8,230 bases of DNA, taken from positions 1-8,230 of the forward strand of contig JAIYAJ010000086.1 of NCBI GenBank assembly GCA_027489105.1, written 5' to 3'. Positions within the stretch are counted from its first letter, which is position 1. Each line of letters begins with the position of its first letter. The stretch is from Zymomonas sp. (GTDB lineage Bacteria; Pseudomonadota; Alphaproteobacteria; Sphingomonadales; Sphingomonadaceae). The translations under genes and the position numbers were made by a program. Positions 1 to 5,865 of this stretch are shown piece by piece. Below the pieces are notes generated by a model. That model was not told where the DNA came from, did not search any database, and saw only the letters and a program-made list of their open reading frames with translations.

Positions 1-172
1 GCGCGCCCCAGCCCCGCGCGGCGAGGCGTTTCTGATAGGCGGTCAGTTCCTCGGGGCTCAGTCGCAGACCCGCCCTGACACGGGTGCGCCATTCCTCGGG
101 GATGCTGTCGGCAAAAAAGGCCCGCACCTCTTCCTGAAAGGCGCGGTCGGATGCATCGAGTTCCAGCTTCAT
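1..172 (-). CDS. Acyl-CoA dehydrogenase, N-terminal fragment (cut by window edge)
   Basis: The first 57 codons of a leftward gene are visible, starting at the ATG whose complement is at 170-172. The peptide begins MKLELDASDRAFQEEVRAFF and continues with a PEEW segment, an LSPEE..AYQK helix and LAARGWGA at the edge. This is the helical N-terminal pattern of FadE-type acyl-CoA dehydrogenases, in which the short RGW.A motif is usually followed by a P.W...YGG segment. Such flavoproteins introduce an alpha,beta double bond into acyl-CoA and pass electrons to ETF. The FAD-binding core and catalytic base lie outside the window, so chain-length or ring specificity cannot be judged. An AGGG-like ribosome site lies just upstream. 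It follows the SMP-30 gene on the same strand after 78 bp and probably belongs to the same catabolic cluster. Family call is fairly firm; substrate unknown. Confidence 0.8.
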   Translation of the reverse strand, partial: MKLELDASDRAFQEEVRAFFADSIPEEWRTRVRAGLRLSPEELTAYQKRLAARGWGA

Positions 173-178
173 TCCATC

Positions 179-195
179 TGCCCTGTATTGAACGG
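179..195 (-). promoter_or_regulatory. Leader motif shared with the SMP-30 gene leader
   Basis: On the plus strand this reads TGCCCTGTATTGAACGG, just upstream of the acyl-CoA dehydrogenase start. The SMP-30 leader holds the same two blocks, TGCCCTG and TATCGAACGG, separated by a few extra bases. The block also sits in a weak inverted repeat (CTGCC at 178-182, GGCAG at 194-198), and a second small one, GACGC-TAAT-GCGTC, lies at 198-211. It may be a regulator site or chance in GC-rich DNA. The remaining intergenic bases, 212-250, show nothing recognisable. Confidence 0.25.
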
Positions 196-250
196 CAGAC
201 GCTAATGCGTCGGCCGCCCCGATCGGCAGGGGAAGTGCGTCCGGCGGTGA

Positions 251-1138
251 TTAATCCCGGATGTGATCGGGCGTCGCGAAGCGCGCTTCAGCGATACCGC
301 GCGCACCGCAATCACGGATCGCCAGGATGCGGCCGCCGTCGGCATGGTCGGTGACGAGATGCCGGCCCGAATCGCCGATGCTGGTGACGAAGAGAATGTC
401 GAGGTCGGGCCCGCCGAAGGCCGGGCAGGAGGGGAAAGGCATAGGCACCTCGATCCGGCGCAGCAGCGCGCCGTTCGGCGACACGCAGGCGATTGCCTGG
501 TCGAGGACCAGCGCGATCCACAGATTGCCGTCGGCGTCGATCGTGGCGCCATCGGGCGCCTTGCCGATGCCGTCCAGCATGATGCGCCCGACGGTCTCGC
601 CGACCACGCCGGTTGCGGCGTCGTACCGATGCCGGCGGATGAAACCGTCGAGGCTGTCGGCGAAGAATATCTCTCTGCCGTCGGGCGAGAAGCAGATCGC
701 GTTGCCGATCCGTATTCCATCGGCCAGTGCGACCGGCAAGGCGTCGCATCCCAGCCGCCAGAACCGTCCGGTAGAGACGTCGTCGAGCTGCGTCTCTCCG
801 CAGAAGAAGAAGCGGCCCTGGCGATCGAGCTTGCCGTCGTTCAAGCGGGTAGACCCCGACGGACGCGCAAGGGCAGCGAGTTCGCGGACAGAGCCGTCCG
901 CCGCGTCCACCAGGCAGAAGCGATCGGCGAAGGCGACGAGCAGGCCATCTTCGGCCAGCGCGATGCTGCCGGGAAGTTCGGCATAGTCCCGGCGCGAGAG
1001 CAGCGTGCCGTCGGGCTTGGCGGCGAAGATCGCCATGGCGCGCGCGTCGACCCACCAGAGGCACTGGTTGCGTGCATCCCACAAGGGGCTCTCGCCCAGC
1101 TTGCAGCGGTGCTCGCCCAGAAATGCGATGTCGGCCAT
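251..1138 (-). CDS. SMP-30/gluconolactonase/LRE-family protein (probable lactonase)
   Basis: 295 residues, the usual length for this six-bladed beta-propeller family (regucalcin, gluconolactonase, xylonolactonase). Family motifs appear in order: LGESPLWD (residues 14-21, with E16), RLNDGKLD (98-105), GNAICFSPDG (145-154, with N146) and PDGATIDADGNLW (195-207, with D196). By comparison with regucalcin, E16, N146 and D196 are the divalent-metal ligands, and R98/N100 are in the substrate pocket, so the active site looks intact. Members hydrolyse lactones to hydroxy acids, usually in the cytoplasm; no signal peptide is seen. The start is supported by AGGAGAGGA at 1148-1156, nine bases upstream. 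It lies between the IclR gene (114 bp upstream) and an acyl-CoA dehydrogenase, so a lactone intermediate of the clustered pathway is a more likely substrate than sugar lactones (inference). Other hydrolase activities exist in the family. Confidence 0.85.
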   Translation of the reverse strand: MADIAFLGEHRCKLGESPLWDARNQCLWWVDARAMAIFAAKPDGTLLSRRDYAELPGSIALAEDGLLVAFADRFCLVDAADGSVRELAALARPSGSTRLNDGKLDRQGRFFFCGETQLDDVSTGRFWRLGCDALPVALADGIRIGNAICFSPDGREIFFADSLDGFIRRHRYDAATGVVGETVGRIMLDGIGKAPDGATIDADGNLWIALVLDQAIACVSPNGALLRRIEVPMPFPSCPAFGGPDLDILFVTSIGDSGRHLVTDHADGGRILAIRDCGARGIAEARFATPDHIRD

Positions 1139-1158
1139 GATGCCCTGTCCTCTCCTAT

Positions 1159-1198
1159 CGAACGGATATTCTAGGCAGAGCCTGGCGCGCTCCGTTCG
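1159..1198. promoter_or_regulatory. Inverted repeat in the SMP-30 leader
   Basis: Perfect 8-bp arms, CGAACGGA (1159-1166) and TCCGTTCG (1191-1198), are separated by 24 bases. A nested small stem, CTAGGC-AGA-GCCTGG (1171-1185), lies inside. The repeat sits in the 114-bp gap between the IclR stop and the SMP-30 start, and its near arm ends two bases from the ribosome-binding site. No T-run follows, so it does not look like an intrinsic terminator. A regulator site or leader-RNA structure are the likely options. The rest of the gap, 1199-1252, shows nothing clear. Confidence 0.4.
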
Positions 1199-1252
1199 CG
1201 GATCGCTCCGGCGCGCGCACTATCACGTCTGCGATGGCGGTCGGCCCGGCGA

Positions 1253-2035
1253 TCAGTCGTCGTCGCCCTCGGGCATGGGCGACGGTGCGAAGGCGCCCTG
1301 TTCGAACTCGGCGATGATGTCGCGCATGATCGAAACGATGCGATCGCGATTGTCGTCGATCCGTTCGGCAAATCCCCCCACCCCGATCGCCAGCGGGATA
1401 CCGTAGAGATCCGCGTCGAGCGGCATCGCGATCGACGAGACTTCCATTGTAGGCCGGTGGGGCACATGCGAGTAGCCGAGCACCCGAACCCGGCCGATCT
1501 GCTGCATCAACTCGGTCAGCGACACCCGTTCGCTGTCGTCGGTCGCATAAGCGTTGGAATAGCGGCGCAGCTTGTCGATCTTTGCGTCGTCCATCCGCGA
1601 CATCATCGCGATCCCCGAGGAGGAATCGACCAGCTTGCGCATCGCCCCCACGCGTGGCGCCATCTTATACTCGTGCGAGGGCGTGAGCAGGATGACGTAC
1701 TGGATGAAAAGGTCGTTCTGGGTCACCAGCGCGACGGTCTCGTCGGTCCGGCGCTGCAACTCGCTGATCATCTCGCGATAGCCGCCGGACGCCTGGATAT
1801 AACCGGGCAGCCAGCTGCCGAGATGCGAGAAGCGGGTGGTCGGCAGGTAGGTGCGCGTCTCGCGATTATAATTAAGATAGCCGGCGCCCACCATGCTCTT
1901 GAGCAATTGGGTGGTGCTCGACTGGGGATAGCCGAGCGTGGTGTGTATCTCGTGCAACGGCAGCGGCGTGCGGCGCTCCGCGAAGAGCTCCATGATCTCG
2001 AACGTCCGCAGCGCGGACTTGACGCCAGCCAGCAT
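1253..2035 (-). CDS. IclR-family transcriptional regulator
   Basis: 260 residues, typical of the family. Residues about 5-68 form the N-terminal winged helix-turn-helix: V.SALRTFEIMELF leads in, LPLHEIHTTLGYPQSSTTQLL carries the helix-turn-helix with the recognition helix near 37-51, and GYLNYNRETRTYLPTTR is the wing. Residues about 80-247 match the IclR effector-binding domain, including an S-S-G-I-A-M-M segment where relatives have the A.GKA.LA motif, and GIPLAIGVGGF near the end. The acidic tail EGDDD is unremarkable. The start is well bounded: an in-frame TAG lies one codon upstream, with AGGGAT as a weak ribosome site. IclR proteins commonly bind palindromes at promoters of neighbouring catabolic operons and respond to a small aromatic or acidic inducer. 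Gene order suggests it controls this cluster, but neither effector nor sign of regulation can be inferred. Confidence 0.9.
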   Translation of the reverse strand: MLAGVKSALRTFEIMELFAERRTPLPLHEIHTTLGYPQSSTTQLLKSMVGAGYLNYNRETRTYLPTTRFSHLGSWLPGYIQASGGYREMISELQRRTDETVALVTQNDLFIQYVILLTPSHEYKMAPRVGAMRKLVDSSSGIAMMSRMDDAKIDKLRRYSNAYATDDSERVSLTELMQQIGRVRVLGYSHVPHRPTMEVSSIAMPLDADLYGIPLAIGVGGFAERIDDNRDRIVSIMRDIIAEFEQGAFAPSPMPEGDDD

Positions 2036-2093
2036 AGCCTATCCCTGCGCGCGTCACCGTGCCGAAGCGGTGCGCATCGTTGGGACCGTCCTA

Positions 2094-2624
2094 CTACCGC
2101 CGCCGGGCCTTGGTCATCCTCAAATTGGCGCCGCCGTCGAAGGGCAGGACATGGCCGTTGATGCCGCCCGCAGACAGCAGCGCGGCGCCCAGTTGCGCGG
2201 CCTGCCCGATCCAGCCGTCCGGCAGGCGCGTCCTGTCTCTCGGAAAGGCGATTATGTTGACGACCAGGCCTGCCTGCATTCGCTCCAGCACGAGCGAGCG
2301 CATAAGCCCGATCGCGAAACCCGCCAGCGCTGCAGCGGGCACCGCGTGCCACTCTCCCAGATGATCCACCGAACCCAGCAACAGGACGCTGGTCCGCTCT
2401 GGCGGAAGCGAATGCAGATGATCCGTCAAATCGAGCGCGGGCGTCAGAAAACCCTGCTCGAAATCGGCATCGGAAAGGTCGAGGAAGGGCGTCCCGCTAC
2501 GGGGTGAAGTGGCATCCACCAGCACGCTGCGCTCCGCGACCTCGGGCGACAGCAGTGCGGCCATGGCCTGGTGCATGTCCGCAAGAAAACTGGTCGCGCC
2601 GAGCGCCAGCAGGCTGTGTGTCAT
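2094..2624 (-). CDS. Short degenerate SDR-like protein without catalytic Tyr/Lys
   Basis: 176 residues against about 245-250 for a normal SDR. The C-terminal two thirds align with SDRs: FLDLSDADFEQGF (47-59) resembles the segment after the NNAG loop, LAGFAIGLMRSLVLE (100-114) matches the helix after the active site, GLVVNIIAFP (119-128) matches the RVNAIAPG strand, and GHVLPFDGG (157-165) matches the C-terminal DGG. The N-terminal TGxxxGIG nucleotide motif is absent, DATS (37-40) stands where NNAG should be, and aligning on R109/E114 puts A97 and A101 at the catalytic Tyr and Lys. It therefore cannot act as a standard dehydrogenase. It begins 11 bp after an intact SDR gene and ends with two TAG codons. 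Possible roles are a non-catalytic partner of that SDR or a decaying remnant. The frame is open throughout, with no visible frameshift. Confidence 0.75.
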   Translation of the reverse strand: MTHSLLALGATSFLADMHQAMAALLSPEVAERSVLVDATSPRSGTPFLDLSDADFEQGFLTPALDLTDHLHSLPPERTSVLLLGSVDHLGEWHAVPAAALAGFAIGLMRSLVLERMQAGLVVNIIAFPRDRTRLPDGWIGQAAQLGAALLSAGGINGHVLPFDGGANLRMTKARRR

Positions 2625-2635
2625 GATCGGTCCCG

Positions 2636-3364
2636 TCAGAGTGGCTCGACGCCGAGCGATTTGCCGCCATCGACGAGAATCACTTGCCCGCTCAGCTTTC
2701 GCCCGTCCTCGGACGCCAGATAGGCGACCGCCGATGCGATCGAGCGCGGTGCGAGCGGGGAGCCGCTCGGCTCGAGTGCGGTCAGCTGAGCCCGCATCGC
2801 GTCGGTGAAGTCGGCGATCATGCGCGTTTCGACCATGCCGGGGGCCACCGCGTTGACCGCGATCTTCCGCCAGCGCAGCTCGACAGCCATCGCCCGGGTC
2901 ATTGCGACCACCGCAGTCTTCGATGCGACATAATGGGCCGCGCCTGCCCCGCCGAGATAGCCGCGCGACGCGATGTTGACGATCGCCCCGCCCGCCATCC
3001 GCCTGGCCGCCTCTTGCGCCACCACGAAGCTGCCATGGACATTCACCCGCAGCATGCGGTCGAAATCCACGCGGCGGAGTTGTGCGAAGGGCAGCAGTTC
3101 GGCGGCGATGCCGGCATTGTTGACGATCAGGTCTAGCCTGTCGAAGGCCGCAATCGCGTCCGCGACCGCCGCGCGATCGGTTATGTCGACAGCGCGGCCG
3201 GCGATGTCGAAGCCCTCTCTCACCGCTTCGGCCGCAGCTGCGTCTACCTCCGCCGCATCGCGATCGAACATGGTGACCGACCAGCCCTGCCCTGCGAGCA
3301 TCCGCGCGATGGCATTGCCGATCCCGCGCGCGCCGCCGGTCACGATTGCCTGAGGCCGTGCCAT
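2636..3364 (-). CDS. Classical short-chain dehydrogenase/reductase (FabG-like)
   Basis: 242 residues, standard classical SDR length. TGGARGIG (9-16) is the nucleotide-binding loop; D34 at the end of the second strand suggests NAD(H) rather than NADP(H). NNAG is at 82-85, N108 in the RVNVHG helix, S133 in NIASRG, and Y145/K149 in YVASK, so the Asn-Ser-Tyr-Lys tetrad is complete. VDGG (231-234) marks the C-terminus. These enzymes interconvert an alcohol and a ketone, often a 3-hydroxyacyl-CoA or a ring hydroxyl. The gene starts only 3 bp after the acyl-CoA synthetase stop with no strong ribosome site, suggesting translational coupling, and is followed after 11 bp by the degenerate SDR gene. Family assignment is secure; substrate is not determined, and a FabG role in fatty-acid synthesis is unlikely given the catabolic neighbours. 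Confidence 0.9.
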   Translation of the reverse strand: MARPQAIVTGGARGIGNAIARMLAGQGWSVTMFDRDAAEVDAAAAEAVREGFDIAGRAVDITDRAAVADAIAAFDRLDLIVNNAGIAAELLPFAQLRRVDFDRMLRVNVHGSFVVAQEAARRMAGGAIVNIASRGYLGGAGAAHYVASKTAVVAMTRAMAVELRWRKIAVNAVAPGMVETRMIADFTDAMRAQLTALEPSGSPLAPRSIASAVAYLASEDGRKLSGQVILVDGGKSLGVEPL

Positions 3365-3367
3365 CGG

Positions 3368-4972
3368 TCAGTTCAGCGGGTCGGCGGCGAGGATCGGGCC
3401 GAGCTGGTCGAGCGCGCGCCGATAATCGGCCTTGCCGCTTGCGTGGCGCGGCATCTCGGCCACCTCGATCAGGCGACGCGGCAGTTTGTAGCGCGCCAGG
3501 TCGGTTTCGAGCGCCGCGCGGACGGTATCGCGATCGAAGCCGCTGCTGGTCCGGACGAGTGCCACGACCGCCTTGCCCCAGCGCTCGTCGGGAACCCCGA
3601 CCACCATCGCATCCTCGATCCCCGGTGCCCGCTTGAGCGCCTCCTCGACCTCTTCGACGAAGATCTTCTCGCCGCCGCTATTGATGCAGAGATTGCCCCG
3701 CCCAACCAGCCGGATCAGCCCGTCGGGCATCCGCTCGGCGATGTCGCCCGGCACGGCATAGCGCTCTCCGTCGATCAGCGGATAGGTCGCGGCGGTCTTG
3801 TCCGGATCGCCATAATAGCCCTTGGCGAACGGGGCCCGGCGCGCGAGCCAGCCCTCGCCCGGCACGCCATCGGGCAGCGGTTTGCCGCTCTCGACATCGA
3901 TGATCACGGTCTGGCGGCCCGGCTCGAAGAAGCCGGTCGGGGTTTCCTGGGTCGCGGTGGTCACCGCATAGCCGAGGCCCGAGGCTTCGGAGGCACCGAG
4001 AATGTCGACCAGCACAATCTGCGGGATGAGGCGGACCAGCTCCTGCTTGACCTCGCGGCTCCACATCAGCCCCGCCGATGAGATCACCCGCATAGAAGCG
4101 AGCGACCATCGGCCGGGATGGGCAGCGAGCGCCTGCGCCATAGGACGGGCGAAAACATCGCCGACGATCAGGACGCGAGTGACCTGCCAGCGGTCGACGA
4201 CGTCCCACAGTTCCTCGGCGTCGAAGCGATCCTTTGCCAGGAGCAGCGCCGTGCCGCCCATGATCAGTTCCGCCATGCAGCTGTTGAGGCCAGCGCCGTG
4301 CATCAGCGGGCAAGCCGGCAACACCCGCCCCGGTGCCACATTGTTCGCGACCTGGCTGATATGGTCGTCCATCGACAGGATCGCCGTCTTTACCACGGGC
4401 GATTCGAGCTGAACGCGGCGTGCATCGGCGGCGCGCCACATCACACCCTTGGGCTTGCCCGTCGTGCCGCCCGTGTAGAGCAGATAGCCGTCATCGGGTG
4501 ATCGCGCGACGTCCAGTGGCGAGCCGTCACCTTCCTCGACCATTGCGCCATAGTCGCCGCTGCCGTCGATCTGGACCGACAGCAACAGATGATCGAGGCG
4601 TCCATCGATCGGCGCGACGACCGGCGCGAATTCCGCCTGGTAGAACAGCGCCGCCGCCGTGCAGTCGGCCAGGACATACTCGATCTCTGACGTGGTGTAG
4701 CGATAGTTGATGTTGACGTGCGTCAGCCGCGCCTTGAACGCAGCGCAGGAAATCTCGATGAACTCGGGAATATTCCGCGCCATGATGGCAACGCGGTCAC
4801 CCGTCTGCAATCCGCCCGACAGCATCGCACGGGCCAGCCGGTTGGTGCGAGCATCGAACTCGCCCCAGGTGATGACGCGGTCGCCATGGATGATCGCCGG
4901 CCGATCGGCCGGTACGACCGATGCGGTTGCGTCCAGCAGATCACCGAAGTTCCAGTCGCTCGCCCAGCCCAT
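3368..4972 (-). CDS. Acyl-CoA synthetase (AMP-forming, FadD-type)
   Basis: 534 residues, a complete ANL-superfamily ligase. The phosphate-binding core YTGGTTGKPKG is at 166-176 and is followed by VMWR, a pairing I associate with FadD19/FadD17-like synthetases. GASEASGLG (326-334, with E329) is the adenylate motif. PGD (408-410) stands where TGD is usual and keeps the Asp. RGNLCINSGGEKIFVEEVE (425-443) is the hinge region, and K514 in ASGKADYRR is the C-terminal catalytic lysine. The enzyme should activate a carboxylic acid to an acyl-AMP and then its CoA thioester in the cytoplasm, which makes it the likely entry step of the pathway. It starts 12 bp after the hydratase stop and ends 3 bp before the SDR start, so it is the centre of the operon. 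Resemblance to steroid or branched-acid ligases is from motif memory; the actual acid is unknown. Confidence 0.9.
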   Translation of the reverse strand: MGWASDWNFGDLLDATASVVPADRPAIIHGDRVITWGEFDARTNRLARAMLSGGLQTGDRVAIMARNIPEFIEISCAAFKARLTHVNINYRYTTSEIEYVLADCTAAALFYQAEFAPVVAPIDGRLDHLLLSVQIDGSGDYGAMVEEGDGSPLDVARSPDDGYLLYTGGTTGKPKGVMWRAADARRVQLESPVVKTAILSMDDHISQVANNVAPGRVLPACPLMHGAGLNSCMAELIMGGTALLLAKDRFDAEELWDVVDRWQVTRVLIVGDVFARPMAQALAAHPGRWSLASMRVISSAGLMWSREVKQELVRLIPQIVLVDILGASEASGLGYAVTTATQETPTGFFEPGRQTVIIDVESGKPLPDGVPGEGWLARRAPFAKGYYGDPDKTAATYPLIDGERYAVPGDIAERMPDGLIRLVGRGNLCINSGGEKIFVEEVEEALKRAPGIEDAMVVGVPDERWGKAVVALVRTSSGFDRDTVRAALETDLARYKLPRRLIEVAEMPRHASGKADYRRALDQLGPILAADPLN

Positions 4973-4984
4973 GTCCCGCGCCCC

Positions 4985-5749
4985 TCAGCGGCCTGTGAAG
5001 TTCGGCGCGCGCTTCTCGACGAAGGCGGCCACAGCTTCGGCGGCGTCGTGCGACTTGGACAGGAGCGCGGTATTCCCCTGCTCGTAGATATAGCCGTCGC
5101 GCAGCGTCATATTCTCGATCGTGCGCATCGAGTCCTTGGCCAGCTTCGTCGCCAGCGGGCTCTTGCTCGCGATGGTGCGCGCCATGTCCATCGCGAAAGG
5201 CAGCAGTTCTTTGTGCGGCAGGCAGGCTTCGATGATCCCCCGGCGATAGAGTTCGGCGGCCGGAGCGCGGTAGCCCGTCAGCATCATGCGGCGGACCAGC
5301 GAATGCGGCAGGATGCGCGCGGCATGCTTTCCCCCGCCCATCAGCCCGACGTCGACTTCGGGCAGGCCGAAGACCGCCGCCTCCGACGCGACGATGATGT
5401 CGCAGCTGGCGACGAGGCCGAGGCCTGCCCCCAGCGCAGGACCATTGACGGCAGCGATGGTCGGCTTGGCGTTGTCTGCGATCGCATAGCTGATCTCGCG
5501 GACTTTGCGATTGCGCGCCCAGCGCGCGCCGGGCTGCGAAAGATCAGGACGGTTCTTCAGGTCCGCGCCGGCCGAAAAGCATTTGCCAGCGCCGGTAAGC
5601 ACGACGACGCGCACGTCGTCGCGATCGTTGAAGCTGTCGAAGACCGCCGTCATTTCCTCGACGAAGTCCATGTTCTGGGAATTGACCGGCGGATTATCCA
5701 TCGTGACCAGCGCCACATAATCCGACACGTCCAGCCTGACCTGACTCAT
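4985..5749 (-). CDS. Enoyl-CoA hydratase/isomerase (crotonase) family protein
   Basis: 254 residues from the ATG at 5749, with AAAGGAG eight bases upstream. Crotonase-fold motifs are clear: CFSAGADLK (57-65) and AVNGPALGAGLGL (100-112) form the oxyanion hole, followed by SCDIIVAS (115-122) and FGLPEVDVGLMGGGKH (127-142). Aligned with rat mitochondrial hydratase, E131 matches Glu164, but G111 takes the place of Glu144; the 20-residue spacing fits exactly. With one acidic residue missing, simple syn-hydration may be weak or absent, and isomerase, hydrolase or C-C-cleaving activity is possible. The C-terminus (FVEKRAPNFTGR) is typical. A much longer open frame runs upstream, but its extra part is an Arg-rich out-of-frame reading of the tandem SDR gene. 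It opens the tight operon core. The 116-bp gap upstream could hold a separate promoter, though I see no convincing -35/-10 pair. Confidence 0.88.
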   Translation of the reverse strand: MSQVRLDVSDYVALVTMDNPPVNSQNMDFVEEMTAVFDSFNDRDDVRVVVLTGAGKCFSAGADLKNRPDLSQPGARWARNRKVREISYAIADNAKPTIAAVNGPALGAGLGLVASCDIIVASEAAVFGLPEVDVGLMGGGKHAARILPHSLVRRMMLTGYRAPAAELYRRGIIEACLPHKELLPFAMDMARTIASKSPLATKLAKDSMRTIENMTLRDGYIYEQGNTALLSKSHDAAEAVAAFVEKRAPNFTGR

Positions 5750-5757
5750 AGCTCCAT

Positions 5758-5764
5758 CTCCTTT
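5758..5764 (-). promoter_or_regulatory. Strong Shine-Dalgarno deciding the hydratase start
   Basis: The minus strand reads AAAGGAG, eight bases before the ATG at 5749. It is the best ribosome-binding site on this strand and shows that the hydratase starts here and is not the tail of the longer open frame reaching to 7411. Confidence 0.75.
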
Positions 5765-5765
5765 G

Positions 5766-5784
5766 CAGGGCGACATATGCCCTG
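5766..5784. promoter_or_regulatory. Small inverted repeat just upstream of the hydratase ribosome site
   Basis: CAGGGC (5766-5771) and GCCCTG (5779-5784) form a perfect 6-bp stem around a 7-base loop, ending one base from the AAAGGAG. It could fold in the leader RNA close to the ribosome site or be a regulator site. The TGCCCTG at 5778-5784 is also present in the SMP-30 and acyl-CoA dehydrogenase leaders. The remaining gap, 5785-5865, holds only AT-poor sequence with a GATCGATC palindrome (5838-5845). Confidence 0.3.
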
Positions 5785-5865
5785 ACGGTTGCGAGACACA
5801 TCGAAGCGGAGAGGGTCGCGGCAGTATCTCATATGCGATCGATCCAGGCCGCGCCCCCACGAGGA

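Noticed and set aside
263..1174. A 303-codon plus-strand open frame opposite the SMP-30 gene
   Set aside because: Antisense to a gene with all family motifs; low-complexity Ala/Arg/Asp-rich product without recognisable domains.
1159..1198. Intrinsic terminator after the IclR gene
   Set aside because: The loop is long (24 bases) and no T-run follows the stem in the leftward direction; the sequence continues straight into a ribosome-binding site.
2094..2636. Sequencing frameshift hiding the missing N-terminus of the short SDR-like protein
   Set aside because: There are only 11 bp between its start and the stop of the preceding intact SDR gene, so there is no room for the missing residues. The catalytic Tyr and Lys are also substituted inside the aligned part.
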